Shown: positions 17,127 to 26,434, counted from the stretch's first letter. The stretch: 64,000 bases of DNA from Oceanospirillum beijerinckii DSM 7166 (GCF_000422425.1 NZ_AULT01000024.1:39405-103404); one strand, 5' to 3'. Numbers and translations are program-made. Notes: generated by a model from the sequence alone, not told the origin.

Positions 17127-17858
17127 TCAGTCTATACTAATCTCCGCCCACTCTACATCTGCGGCCAGAATATAACCGGCACCGTACACGGTTTTAATAA
17201 TCTGCGGTTCTTTAGGGTTCACTTCGATCTTTTTACGCAGTCGCGACATTCTGGAGTCGATACTGCGGTCATAAGGGATCGCCTGTTCACCTAACAGTCT
17301 ATCGCGGGATAAAATCTGTTTCGGTGCCCGTAACAGAGTCATCAACAGATCCGATTCTGCGGTGCTCAGCACCTGGTTATCCGTGCCATCATGATCATCC
17401 TCATGACTCAGAGTCAGCGTCGACGGGTTATATTGCCACCCGGCAAACAGCGCCTGCTTGATGGTATTGGCAGACACCACCTCCGTGCGATCCAGACGGC
17501 GGATCAGGCTTTCAACCCGTGCCACCAGATAACGGGGTTCAAACGGTTTGGTGATATAGTCATCCGCGCCCAGTTCCAGACCTAAGACCCGGTCGGGCAG
17601 GCTGCCGCGACCGGACAAAATCAGCACCCCGACATCCGGGCGGTTATATAGCTGACGCACCAATGCCAGACCATCCATATCCGGTAAACCCAGATCGATA
17701 ATACACAGTGTTGGGGCGCAGCGTTCCAGTGCCTCCTGAGCTTTTTTGCCAGTATGAAATGCTTGCACTTGATATCCATATGCACTCAGTTCAGAACTGG
17801 CCAGATCACAAATATCCTGGTCGTCATCGACCATATATATAAGGCTAGTCTTTCTCAT
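17127..17858 (-). CDS. OmpR-family response regulator
   Basis: 243 aa. The receiver domain (residues about 6-118) has the acidic pair in MVDDDQD, the phospho-acceptor D55 in CIIDLGLPDMDG, and the lysine in DDYITKPFEP. Residues about 140-238 are an OmpR/PhoB winged helix (LSTAESDLLMTLL, RDRLLGE, SIDSRMSRLRKKI, IKTVYGAGYIL). It follows the hybrid kinase gene on the same strand after 73 nt and is the likely recipient of its phosphorelay. The divergent HAAT transporter operon starts 231 nt beyond the kinase and is the plausible target. Confidence 0.92.
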   Translation of the reverse strand: MRKTSLIYMVDDDQDICDLASSELSAYGYQVQAFHTGKKAQEALERCAPTLCIIDLGLPDMDGLALVRQLYNRPDVGVLILSGRGSLPDRVLGLELGADDYITKPFEPRYLVARVESLIRRLDRTEVVSANTIKQALFAGWQYNPSTLTLSHEDDHDGTDNQVLSTAESDLLMTLLRAPKQILSRDRLLGEQAIPYDRSIDSRMSRLRKKIEVNPKEPQIIKTVYGAGYILAADVEWAEISID

Positions 17859-17931
17859 TGATTATCTGCTTGTAAACCTGAATTACTTCTTGTTTTTATT
17901 GTAATAATAAAGCCTTATATAAGGAGCTTCT

Positions 17932-20883
17932 TTACGACTTAAGGTGTCCAGAAAGCTCCTTGGCTTGAGCCATTGCACGCTCTAACGTAGCTTTATCAAA
18001 AGGTTTACGCAATATCTGATACTTTTTCGAGCTGACCGGTGAGTCTTGTTCGTACTCATTTCCACTGATAATCAATCTCTGGCTATCAGGATTATGCTGA
18101 TACATCAGCTCTGCCAAGCCAAAACCATCCAACCTACCGGGCATATTGACATCGGATACCAGGCCTTCAATACTGTCCAGCGTGGTGATCAGCTGCTCCG
18201 CTTCATCGGCATCACAGGCTTCGATAACCGTGTAGCCTAAGCTGGTGAGTTGATCCCGTACCACCATACGCACATCACTGTCATCTTCGACCAGTAGGAT
18301 TAGCTCTCCAGTGGCCCTATTGCCTGTAGCTGTACGATCCTCAGTTCCTCCCGTGGCTATACCGCACGTTGCTTTATCCTCTATGGCACTATTTGTAGTT
18401 GATATATTTATACCGGTGACATTTTTGCGAGCTTCTACCGTCAATTTTAGTGGCAGTAGCAGGGAGATAGACGCGCCCTTGCCCGGTTCACTATTAATCG
18501 CGATAAAGCCTCTGGATTGTTTGATAAAACCATAGACCATACTCAGGCCCAGGCCCGTGCCTTCACCAACACTCTTGGTAGTAAAGAAGGGTTCATAGGC
18601 CAGGGTTTTGGCCTCAGAAGAGAAACCGGCTCCGGTATCATTGATCTGAATCTCCACGTACCGCCCTGGTGGTACCAGATCGTCGTAGTTCAGGGGTGTA
18701 GTGACGGTCAGCATCTGGATATTAAAGGTAATGTCACCACCTTCCGGCATGGCATCACGGGCATTTAGCGCTAGATTCACCAGCGCATTTTCCAACTGCC
18801 CAGGATCAACTACCAGTTGCGGGTTATCAACGATATGACTGCTAACGTTGATATTGTCCGGCAAAGAGCCTTCCAGCAGTTCGGTGGTTTCTTCCAACAG
18901 CTCACGCAGATCTACCGCACAGGGGGCCAGGGCCTGTCGACGGGAGAAGGCCAGCAAACGTCCGGTAATATCCGCACCACGGCGGGAGGCACGAATGGCA
19001 GGGTTGATATAGCGCTTCAGCCCTTCGACCTCGTCAAAGTGATCCTTGGCCGCCAGCAGATTACCCATAATCACGGTGAGTAGATTATTAAAGTCATGGG
19101 CCAGACCACCGGCTAACTGACCGGCAGCACTCATACGCTGGGCTTCCATCAGTTTTATTTCAGCATCTTTTTCACTGGTGATATCAAGCGACAGGTTCAA
19201 GACGCCGATCACCTCCCCCTTATCGGACAGATAAGGAATCAGTTTACGTTTGGTGATCACCTGACGCTGATCCTGAGTAAAGGAGTACTCATACACCGAG
19301 GGTTTTCCCGCCAGACACTGATCAATCTGATGATGAATACTTGCCATCATCTCGCTGCCCAGAATATCGGTCGAGGACTTGCCTACAATCTCCTCTTTAC
19401 TGCGGTTAAACATCTCCGCATAACCCTGATTAACAAAGATATACTTCAGGTTTTTATCCAGATAAGCGATCTGGGCAGGCAGGGCGTCAAGAATCAGGCG
19501 CTGACGCTCTTCCTGTTGCGCCAGCTCCTGGGTGCGGCTTTGTACCTCATCATCCAGGGTCTGAATATTGTCGTGCAGACGTTGCACCATGGTATCGAAG
19601 GTTTGCGCCAGCACACCGATCTCATCATTGCGCACCACACCACTGGTGGCGGTCAGATCACCGGCACGAATCTGCTCAGCAGTACTTGCCAGTTGATTGA
19701 TGGGCCGGGTAATCCGGCGGATAAAGAACAGTGCCAGCGCAGTAGCAATCAGGGTGGAGAACAGTGCAATAGTGAGGATGCGCTCACTGAGCAACTCAGC
19801 ACTTTGCTTCAATTCATCTTCATAGACTGAGGAACAGATATACCAACCCAAACCATCCAGTGAGCGGGCCAGGGAGACCTTATCGTAGATATAGTTTTCC
19901 GGATCAGAGGGTTTGTCCCACTTGTAGTGCCACTCTTTACCGGTGTCGGCCACATTCATCAGGTTTTCCAGAATGGGCAGTCCGGTCACCGGATCTTTTA
20001 GATCAAAGCCTACGGCGCGACGCAATTTGGCACTGGGGTGAATAATCAGATTACCGGCTTTATCAAACACAAACACATAACCGCTTTTACCGACGGTCAC
20101 GCCTTCTAGGGCCTTAGTCACCTCTTCGATAATGCCCTGCTTGCGCTTTTCCACTTCCCGTTCGATATCGTCCAGATAGAGCCCCGAGCCTATAACAAAG
20201 CCCCATTTGGGGAAGCTTTTCACATAAGACAGCTTGCCGGTCGGTACTCGCTCATTCAAGCGTTGCCACTGATACTGATAGAAACCTTCGCCCTCCTCCT
20301 GAGCGGATTGCACCAAATTACGCAAAATCTCTGTTTGTTCCCCCATATCCGGCTTAGCGATGGACATATTGTGGAAAAAAGGATCGGGATGGGACAGCAC
20401 CTGGGTGCCATAATCGGTAATCCAGATATAACCCCCGTTGTCATAGGTAAAGTTGCGCAGGCCTTCAAAGATACGTTTTTTCGCCTGTTCAAAATCAACA
20501 CCGGTTCTGTGCGCCTCTTCAAAGGCCTCTTCCAGGTGCACTTCACTCAAATCCACCACCGCTTTTAAGCGCTCTTTATGGGCTTCCAACGCCTGTTTTC
20601 GATAGCTTTCAAGGTTGCTGTGCATCGTATTGGCAAGCTGAAAAGTGTTATTTAGCGTTAAACGGGCGGATTTCAGTTCAATCTGATACACCTCCTTTTG
20701 TATTAGAGGCACCGAGTAGAAGTAGATGACCACAAACATCATGGTCATGATCAACACCACTACCGCAAAGAAGCGTCTGAACAGGGTAGTCCTTGGGGTG
20801 TTATCCGCTCTGGAATAGGCCTTAGCGCCAGGTTTTGACGGGCCGGAGCCAGAGGAAAAAGTATCAGAAGTTGCAGACGACAT
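17932..20883 (-). CDS. Hybrid sensor histidine kinase with two Cache-like periplasmic segments
   Basis: 983 aa. Order: TM1 (about 38-60); periplasmic region with two Cache-like repeats, each with a GG/SGYxxxxD core (NGGYIWITDYGTQVLSHP near 150 and KSGYVFVFDKAGNLIIHP near 268); TM2 (about 369-388); HAMP (FIRRITRPINQLAS, about 388-440); a short coiled coil; PAS (about 462-570); HisKA with H596 in GGLAHDFNNLL; HATPase with NALVNLALNARDAM and [12 protein letters not shown]; a C-terminal receiver with its Asp near 918 (VSDVNMPG). The internal REC domain implies a phosphorelay, but no Hpt protein is seen here, and the OmpR-type regulator may be contacted directly. It is divergent from the HAAT ABC operon, whose substrate it may sense. 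Confidence 0.92.
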   Translation of the reverse strand: MSSATSDTFSSGSGPSKPGAKAYSRADNTPRTTLFRRFFAVVVLIMTMMFVVIYFYSVPLIQKEVYQIELKSARLTLNNTFQLANTMHSNLESYRKQALEAHKERLKAVVDLSEVHLEEAFEEAHRTGVDFEQAKKRIFEGLRNFTYDNGGYIWITDYGTQVLSHPDPFFHNMSIAKPDMGEQTEILRNLVQSAQEEGEGFYQYQWQRLNERVPTGKLSYVKSFPKWGFVIGSGLYLDDIEREVEKRKQGIIEEVTKALEGVTVGKSGYVFVFDKAGNLIIHPSAKLRRAVGFDLKDPVTGLPILENLMNVADTGKEWHYKWDKPSDPENYIYDKVSLARSLDGLGWYICSSVYEDELKQSAELLSERILTIALFSTLIATALALFFIRRITRPINQLASTAEQIRAGDLTATSGVVRNDEIGVLAQTFDTMVQRLHDNIQTLDDEVQSRTQELAQQEERQRLILDALPAQIAYLDKNLKYIFVNQGYAEMFNRSKEEIVGKSSTDILGSEMMASIHHQIDQCLAGKPSVYEYSFTQDQRQVITKRKLIPYLSDKGEVIGVLNLSLDITSEKDAEIKLMEAQRMSAAGQLAGGLAHDFNNLLTVIMGNLLAAKDHFDEVEGLKRYINPAIRASRRGADITGRLLAFSRRQALAPCAVDLRELLEETTELLEGSLPDNINVSSHIVDNPQLVVDPGQLENALVNLALNARDAMPEGGDITFNIQMLTVTTPLNYDDLVPPGRYVEIQINDTGAGFSSEAKTLAYEPFFTTKSVGEGTGLGLSMVYGFIKQSRGFIAINSEPGKGASISLLLPLKLTVEARKNVTGINISTTNSAIEDKATCGIATGGTEDRTATGNRATGELILLVEDDSDVRMVVRDQLTSLGYTVIEACDADEAEQLITTLDSIEGLVSDVNMPGRLDGFGLAELMYQHNPDSQRLIISGNEYEQDSPVSSKKYQILRKPFDKATLERAMAQAKELSGHLKS

Positions 20884-20968
20884 AACGTATTACCAGTGCC
20901 TTAGATGGCTTCAGTGTAAAGCGAAAAATAGCCAATTACTGCCATGTGCACATTTCGGTGCATTTGTG

Positions 20969-20990
20969 ACAAACCCTAGCCACAGTTTGT
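20969..20990. promoter_or_regulatory. Inverted repeat in kinase/ABC divergent promoter region
   Basis: ACAAAC (20969-20974) and GTTTGT (20985-20990) are separated by 10 nt, roughly one helical turn. They lie inside a larger TTGTGACAAAC...GTTTGTTCTGACAA context that also forms a direct repeat. The spacing suits an OmpR-type dimer, and the position is between the divergent two-component and transporter operons. This is a candidate only. Confidence 0.3.
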
Positions 20991-21114
20991 TCTGACAATG
21001 GCTTCGGCTGACACGATCAGGCGCCTATTAAACCTGATCCACTGCTGACCTGAATACCACAGCACAAAAATAACAAAACCCCCATTTTTCAGGATAAGGG
21101 GCTGGGAAGGTTTT

Positions 21115-21885
21115 ATGACGCAAGATTATATCCTCTCGACGAACTCTCTGACGAAAGAGTTTAAGGGCTTCACTGCGGTAGATGATGTGAACCTCAATAT
21201 TGAACGCGGCACCATTCATGCGCTGATTGGCCCAAACGGTGCTGGTAAAACAACGTGCTTCAATCTGCTGACTAAGTTTTTAACGCCAACCCGTGGCACC
21301 ATCCTGTTTAACGGCAAGGATATTACACATAAAACACCGACCGACATCGCTAAGATGGGAATGGTTCGCTCCTTTCAGATCTCTGCAGTTTTCCCTCACC
21401 TGAGCGTGATGGATAACGTGCGCATCGCGCTGCAACGCAAGACCGGCACCTCCTTCCACTTCTGGAAATCAGACAAAACCCTGGACGTGTTAAACGACCG
21501 AGCCATGGAACTGCTGGAAGAAGTAGGCCTAGGCAAGTGGGCTGACACCATCACCGTTGAGATGCCATACGGTCGTAAGCGTGCACTGGAGCTGGCCACT
21601 ACGCTGGCACTGGAACCTGAACTGCTGCTCTTGGATGAACCAACCCAGGGTATGGGTCACGAAGACGTTGAGCGTGTCATGCACCTGATCAAGAAAGTAT
21701 CCGCAGGCCGTACCATCCTGATGGTTGAGCACAACCTGCACGTGGTTTCCAGCCTGTCTGATCGTATTACTGTACTTCAACGTGGCGCGGTATTGACCGA
21801 AGGCCCATACGAAGAAGTGTCTCAGAACCCTCAGGTACGTGAAGCCTATATGGGTACTGAAGCAGCGGGGAGTGAAGCAGCATGA
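21115..21885 (+). CDS. HAAT-type ABC transporter ATPase (LivG-like)
   Basis: A 256-aa ATP-binding subunit of a branched-chain-amino-acid/amide-type importer. Walker A is GPNGAGKTTCFNLL, the signature region is MPYGRKRALELATTLAL (the LivG form rather than LSGGQ), Walker B is LLLLDEPTQGMG, and the H-loop is VEHNLHVV. GGGAAGG four nt before ATG 21115 is a good ribosome site. It is the first gene of a five-gene operon and overlaps the next ATPase by 4 nt (ATGA). Confidence 0.9.
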   Translation: MTQDYILSTNSLTKEFKGFTAVDDVNLNIERGTIHALIGPNGAGKTTCFNLLTKFLTPTRGTILFNGKDITHKTPTDIAKMGMVRSFQISAVFPHLSVMDNVRIALQRKTGTSFHFWKSDKTLDVLNDRAMELLEEVGLGKWADTITVEMPYGRKRALELATTLALEPELLLLDEPTQGMGHEDVERVMHLIKKVSAGRTILMVEHNLHVVSSLSDRITVLQRGAVLTEGPYEEVSQNPQVREAYMGTEAAGSEAA

Positions 21886-22634
21886 ATGCGGAAGTAAAAA
21901 TGGCCAGCGAGAGCACAAACGAACATAAAAAAGGTACCGAGCAGCTGCGTATTGCAGATCTGCACGCCTTTTACGGTGAGTCTCATATCCTGCACGGCAT
22001 CGATATGAAGGTGAATCGCGGTGAGCTGGTAACGCTGCTGGGCCGTAACGGTTCCGGTCGTTCCACCACCCTGAAATCCATTATGAATATGGTGGGCAAG
22101 CGTACCGGTTCCATCATGATCAACGGTAACGAAACCGTAGGCATGCCAGCACACCAGATCGCCCATCTGGGCGTGGGTTTCTGCCCGGAAGAGCGTGGCA
22201 TCTTCTCCAGCCTGAACGTTGAAGAAAACCTGATGCTGCCACCGACCGTACGCAGTGGTGGTATGTCTCTGGATGAAATCTACGAGATGTTCCCGAACCT
22301 GTATGAGCGCCGCATGAGTCAGGGTACCAGACTGTCCGGTGGTGAGCAGCAGATGCTGGCCATGGCGCGTATTCTGCGTACTGGTGCCAACCTGCTGTTA
22401 CTGGACGAGATCACTGAAGGTCTGGCTCCGGTAATTGTACAGACCCTGGGCGAAGTACTGCTGAAGCTGAAAGACAAAGGTTTAACGATCGTACTGGTGG
22501 AACAGAACTTCCGTTTTGCGGCACCTCTAGCGGATCGTCACTATCTGATGGAACACGGTTCCATTGTGGAAGAGATTGCCAGCCATGAGCTGGAAGAGAA
22601 GATGGATCTACTGAACACCTATCTCGGTGTCTAG
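21882..22634 (+). CDS. HAAT-type ABC transporter ATPase (LivF-like), Walker A Lys replaced by Arg
   Basis: A 250-aa second ATPase of the importer. The signature is RLSGGEQQMLAMARIL, Walker B LLLLDEITEGLAP, and the H-loop VEQNFRFA. The P-loop reads LLGRNGSGRSTTLKS, so the usual Walker A lysine is Arg. I recall Arg in some LivF homologues, so it may be a subfamily trait and not inactivation. The partner LivG-like subunit keeps the lysine, so the heterodimer would have one standard and one altered site. The start overlaps the previous gene by 4 nt. Confidence 0.9.
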   Translation: MNAEVKMASESTNEHKKGTEQLRIADLHAFYGESHILHGIDMKVNRGELVTLLGRNGSGRSTTLKSIMNMVGKRTGSIMINGNETVGMPAHQIAHLGVGFCPEERGIFSSLNVEENLMLPPTVRSGGMSLDEIYEMFPNLYERRMSQGTRLSGGEQQMLAMARILRTGANLLLLDEITEGLAPVIVQTLGEVLLKLKDKGLTIVLVEQNFRFAAPLADRHYLMEHGSIVEEIASHELEEKMDLLNTYLGV

Positions 22635-22819
22635 ATCTCCGGTTTCAACCGGTGACAAAGAAAAAGAGGTCAGAAGCAGCAAAAAAAAGCATTTCGCTGT
22701 GAATGACTGAAAATGGCTAACAAGCCAAAGCAATGAGTAACAACAAAAACAAAAAGCTTAAAAACACCTAAACAGAATCAAAACCCCTTTGTTTAGGCTG
22801 ACAAGCAATGGAGTGGACT

Positions 22820-24040
22820 ATGAAAATGATCAAAAAACTGATGTGCAGCGCAGTTGTATCAGCTATGGCAGCAGCGGGTGCAGCTCAAGCTAAAGGTATC
22901 TCCGATGATGAAGTACGTATCGGTTACCTGGCGGATATGTCCGGTACTTATAGTGCTCTGGCAGGTCCTGGTGGTCTGGAAGCCGCTAAAATGGCGATCG
23001 AAGACTTCGGCGGCAAAGTAAACGGTAAGAAAATCACTATCGTAAGTGCTGACGACCAGAACAAACCAGATATCGGCGCAAACAAAGTACGTCAGTGGAT
23101 CGATGTTGATAACGTTGATATGGTCGCGGGTATGGTTTCCTCTGCGGTAACGATCGCAGTAAACAAGGTGGTAGAAGCGAAAGATAAAATCTCTATCGTT
23201 TCCGGTTCAGCATCTTCTGCTATCACCAACCAGTACTGTACAGCGAACTCTGTACACTACGTTTATGACACCTATGCACTGGCACACGGTACTGGTGAAG
23301 CAGTTGTAAAAGAAGGTGGTGACAGCTGGTTCTTCCTGACAGCCGACTACGCATTTGGTCACGCAATGGAAGGCGACGTAACCACCGTTGTTAAAGAAAG
23401 CGGCGGTAAAGTCGTCGGCGGCGTACGTCACCCACTGTCTACCAACGACTTCTCCTCTTTCATCCTGCAGGCTCAGGCTTCTGGTGCAAAAATTGTAGGT
23501 CTGGCTAACGCGGGTGCAGATACCACTAACGCCCTGAAAACGGCAAAAGAGTTTGGTGTTGTAGATGCAGGTCAGAAACTGGCCGGTCTGCTGATCTTCC
23601 TGACAGATGTTTACAGTCTGGGCCTGGAAACCACACAAGGTCTACAGCTGACCACCGGTTTCTACTGGGACCGTACTGACGAGACCCGCGCCTGGGCAAA
23701 ACGCTACGAAGAGCGTACCGGTGCTAAGCCAACCATGGTACAAGCGGGTGTTTACTCCTCGGTTAATCACTACCTGAACGCGGTTAAAGCAGCGGGTACT
23801 GATGAGACTTCTGCGGTAATGGCGCAAATGAAGAAAACGCCAATCAACGATTTCTTCGCCACCAACGGTCAGATTCGTGAAGATGGTCGTATGATCCACG
23901 ATATGTACCTGGCTGAAGTTAAGAAGCCTTCAGAGTCTAAGAGTGACTGGGATCTGTACAAGATTCTGCGCACCATCCCGGCAGATAAGGCGTTCCGTCC
24001 TCTGTCCGAGTCTAAGTGTAAGCTGGTTGCAGGTAACTAA
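22820..24040 (+). CDS. HAAT periplasmic substrate-binding protein
   Basis: 406 aa. A signal peptide (MKMIKKLMCSAVVSAMAAAGAAQA, cleavage before KGISDD) precedes a type I periplasmic-binding fold (EVRIGYLADMSGTYS, GLEAAKMAIEDFGG, VDMVAGMVSSAVTIAV, DYAFGHAMEGD, GVYSSVNHYL). Two cysteines (in TNQYCTAN and ESKCKLVAGN) may form a disulfide. ATG 22820 has GGAG six nt upstream; the ATG at 22808 overlaps that site. It lies 185 nt after the ATPases, so it may also have its own promoter. Relatives bind branched-chain amino acids, amides, urea or aromatic acids, and the ligand here cannot be read from the sequence. Confidence 0.88.
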   Translation: MKMIKKLMCSAVVSAMAAAGAAQAKGISDDEVRIGYLADMSGTYSALAGPGGLEAAKMAIEDFGGKVNGKKITIVSADDQNKPDIGANKVRQWIDVDNVDMVAGMVSSAVTIAVNKVVEAKDKISIVSGSASSAITNQYCTANSVHYVYDTYALAHGTGEAVVKEGGDSWFFLTADYAFGHAMEGDVTTVVKESGGKVVGGVRHPLSTNDFSSFILQAQASGAKIVGLANAGADTTNALKTAKEFGVVDAGQKLAGLLIFLTDVYSLGLETTQGLQLTTGFYWDRTDETRAWAKRYEERTGAKPTMVQAGVYSSVNHYLNAVKAAGTDETSAVMAQMKKTPINDFFATNGQIREDGRMIHDMYLAEVKKPSESKSDWDLYKILRTIPADKAFRPLSESKCKLVAGN

Positions 24041-24053
24041 TACCTGATACCTG

Positions 24054-24114
24054 GATGGCTCTGGTTCTCAGGAATCAAGCCATCTGGCTCAACCCTGCCC
24101 TATCGGGGTTGAGC
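24054..24114 (+). other. Two intercistronic stem-loops after the binding-protein gene
   Basis: GATGGCT (24054-24060) pairs with AGCCATC (24078-24084). GCTCAACCC (24087-24095) pairs with GGGTTGAGC (24106-24114) around a 10-nt loop. No T-run follows. Such structures after a binding-protein gene commonly protect its mRNA or partly attenuate read-through, so that the binding protein is made in excess over the permeases. Confidence 0.6.
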
Positions 24115-24201
24115 TAAGTGTCCTGCTACAAAAGAAACAATAAAAATAACGACGCCTGTTTGAGGGTGGTCGCGTCTTCACGAGCGTTAAAGGGTTTTGT
24201 T

Positions 24202-25089
24202 ATGGCTGAGTTGCTGGGTTTTCCGCCACAAGTGTTATTTGGTCAGTTATTGATCGGACTGATCAACGGTTCGTTTTATGCACTGCTAAGTCTTGGTTTG
24301 GCTATTATTTTTGGTCTGTTAAACATTATTAACTTTGCACACGGTGCTCAGTACATGTTGGGTGCGTTTGTTGCCTGGCTGGGTCTGAACTTCCTGGGTG
24401 TAAACTACTGGGTTTCTCTGTTACTGGCCCCACTGGTGGTCGCGGCAATCGGTATTGCCCTTGAGAAAACCATGCTGCGTCGTCTTTATAAAGAGGACCA
24501 CCTGTACGGTCTGCTGCTGACCTTTGGTCTGGCGCTGATCATTGAAGGCTCCTTTATTCACTTCTTTGGTGTATCCGGTCAGCCATACTCTGTACCTCAG
24601 GCACTGACTGGCGGTAACAACCTGGGCTTTATGTTCCTGCCGACTTACCGCGCCTGGATTATCGTAGCGTCTCTGATTATCTGTTTCGGCACCTGGTACA
24701 TGATTGAGCGTACCAAGCTGGGTTCCTACCTGCGTGCGGGTACCGAAAACCCACAACTGCTGCAGGCATTTGGTATCAACGTACCACTGCTGATCACCCT
24801 GACCTACGGTTACGGTGTTGCGCTGGCTGCCTTTGCTGGTGTACTGGCTGCGCCGATCTACTCGGTAAGCCCGGTGATGGGTTCCAACCTGTTGATCGTC
24901 GTATTCGCAGTGGTAGTCATCGGTGGTATGGGCTCCATTATGGGTGCAATTGTGACCGGTCTGCTGATGGGTCTGATCGAAGGTCTGACGAAAGTGTTCT
25001 ACCCGGAAGCATCCACCACTGTGATCTTCCTGGTAATGATTATTGTACTGCTGGTACGTCCTGCAGGTCTGTTTGGTAAGGAGGCGTAA
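24202..25089 (+). CDS. HAAT ABC transporter permease (LivH-like)
   Basis: A 295-aa polytopic permease with the LivH opening GQLLIGLINGSFYALLSLGL and the family core FGLLNIINFAHGAQYMLGAF, VVVIGGMGSIMGAIVTGLL near the cytoplasmic coupling loop, and about eight hydrophobic segments. The frame is open from 24118, but ATG 24202 has AAGGG seven nt before it and begins at the usual family position. It is followed 2 nt later by the second permease. Confidence 0.9.
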   Translation: MAELLGFPPQVLFGQLLIGLINGSFYALLSLGLAIIFGLLNIINFAHGAQYMLGAFVAWLGLNFLGVNYWVSLLLAPLVVAAIGIALEKTMLRRLYKEDHLYGLLLTFGLALIIEGSFIHFFGVSGQPYSVPQALTGGNNLGFMFLPTYRAWIIVASLIICFGTWYMIERTKLGSYLRAGTENPQLLQAFGINVPLLITLTYGYGVALAAFAGVLAAPIYSVSPVMGSNLLIVVFAVVVIGGMGSIMGAIVTGLLMGLIEGLTKVFYPEASTTVIFLVMIIVLLVRPAGLFGKEA

Positions 25090-25091
25090 CC

Positions 25092-26063
25092 ATGACAACT
25101 CAAGCCTTAAACAGCAGCGCCGTGGATAAGTCCATGGCAAGAACCAAAGTATTGTTCCTTGTTCTGATTGCGATTGGCCTGGTCGCGCCGTTTGCGATCT
25201 ACCCAGTATTCCTGATGAAGGTTCTGTGTTTCGCTCTGTTCGCCTGTGCTTTTAACCTGATGCTGGGTTATGGCGGTCTGCTTTCTTTTGGTCACGCAGC
25301 CTTCCTGGCCACTGGCGGCTATATCACAGGTCACACTGTGATGGAGTGGGGTGTAACCCCTGAGGTCGGTATCCTGATCGGTACGGTATGTTCCGCAGCC
25401 ATGGGTTTTGTCTTTGGTAAGCTGGCGATTCGTCGTCAGGGTATCTACTTCGCCATGATTACGCTGGCACTGGCCCAGCTGGTGTTCTTCCTTTACGTTC
25501 AGGCACCGTTCACCGGTGGTGAGAACGGTCTGCAGGGTATCCCGCGTGGTGAACTGCTGGGCTTCATCAGCCTGGAAGATAATCTGCCGATGTACTACTT
25601 CGTATTTGCCATCTTTATCTTTGGCTTTGCGCTGATCCATCGCACCATCCACTCGCCATTTGGTCAGATCCTGAAGGCGATCCGTGAGAACGAGCCTCGC
25701 GCCATCTCTCTGGGTTACGACGTCGACAAGTACAAGCTGGTCGCATTTGTAATCTCTGCGGGCTTGGCTGGCCTGGCCGGTTCCACTAAGAGCCTGGTAT
25801 TCCAGCTGTCATCCCTGACCGATGCACACTGGCATATGTCTGGTGAAGTGATCCTGATGACCCTGCTGGGTGGTGTGGGCACTATATTCGGCCCTGTCGT
25901 TGGCGCAGCCACTGTTGTAACGCTGCAGAACTACCTGTCTCAAGGTCCGTTAGCATCATGGGTGCCGGTAATTCTGGGTCTGATCTTCGTAGTCTGTGTA
26001 CTGCTGTTCCGTAGCGGTATCGTGGGTGAGATTCAGAAGTTTATGAAAAAGAACTTCAGCTAA
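25092..26063 (+). CDS. HAAT ABC transporter permease (LivM-like)
   Basis: A 323-aa second permease. The LivM hallmark FNLMLGYGGLLSFGHAAFLATGGY lies near residues 54-77, and the coupling region LMTLLGGVGTIFGPVVGAA near 255-275. The short N-terminus lacks the extra helices of E. coli LivM. The ribosome site AAGGAGG (within the end of the LivH-like gene) is very strong. This is the last gene of the operon, which ends at the terminator near 26475. Confidence 0.9.
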   Translation: MTTQALNSSAVDKSMARTKVLFLVLIAIGLVAPFAIYPVFLMKVLCFALFACAFNLMLGYGGLLSFGHAAFLATGGYITGHTVMEWGVTPEVGILIGTVCSAAMGFVFGKLAIRRQGIYFAMITLALAQLVFFLYVQAPFTGGENGLQGIPRGELLGFISLEDNLPMYYFVFAIFIFGFALIHRTIHSPFGQILKAIRENEPRAISLGYDVDKYKLVAFVISAGLAGLAGSTKSLVFQLSSLTDAHWHMSGEVILMTLLGGVGTIFGPVVGAATVVTLQNYLSQGPLASWVPVILGLIFVVCVLLFRSGIVGEIQKFMKKNFS

Positions 26064-26228
26064 TCGATTGATAGGAAACGGTTCAAAAGGACTGAACGGT
26101 TTCATCGCAAGACACCTGAACAAAAGTTTATCTGCGCTGGCCTGTGTGCCTCAGCCCAGCGCAGAAGTTATCGAAAGCCTTAATATCAAACGTTTTGATA
26201 TGGGGTTGTACCAAACCAGACAGGTTGT

Positions 26229-26315
26229 TGTAGGTCGGAAAAGCCGCAAGGTGCCTTCCGACAATTATCCGGTATCGGAGTCAGTGTCGGATGGCGCTTC
26301 GCTTATCCAACCTAC
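26229..26315. repeat. REP-like pair in opposite orientation (BIME-like)
   Basis: Unit 1 (26229-26263) is the reverse orientation, from TGTAGGTCGG to TTCCGACA. Unit 2 (26285-26315) is the forward orientation, from TGTCGGATGGCGC to ATCCAACCTAC. Both share the TGTCGGAnGGC...TCC(G/A)ACCTAC pattern common to repetitive extragenic palindromes of gammaproteobacteria, each with an internal stem. Facing units joined by a 21-nt linker form a BIME-like block at the 3' side of the operon. Confidence 0.75.
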
Positions 26316-26382
26316 TCTGATATCAAGAAACTTATCGGGGATGGTATTAGATAACAACGCTTTTGTTCAGGTCGCTACAAGA

Positions 26383-26434
26383 GTCTCTGAAGTACAGGAT
26401 CTGGTTTTTCCTGTTACCAGATCACTTCAGAGAC
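26383..26434. repeat. Long interrupted hairpin
   Basis: GTCTCTGAAGT (26383-26393) pairs with ACTTCAGAGAC (26424-26434). Inside it, GATCTGGT pairs with ACCAGATC. A 4-nt bulge (ACAG) lies on the left arm and a T/C-rich loop in the middle. The total is 19 perfectly matched base pairs. It is probably an RNA structure at the operon end, just before the terminator. Confidence 0.75.
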
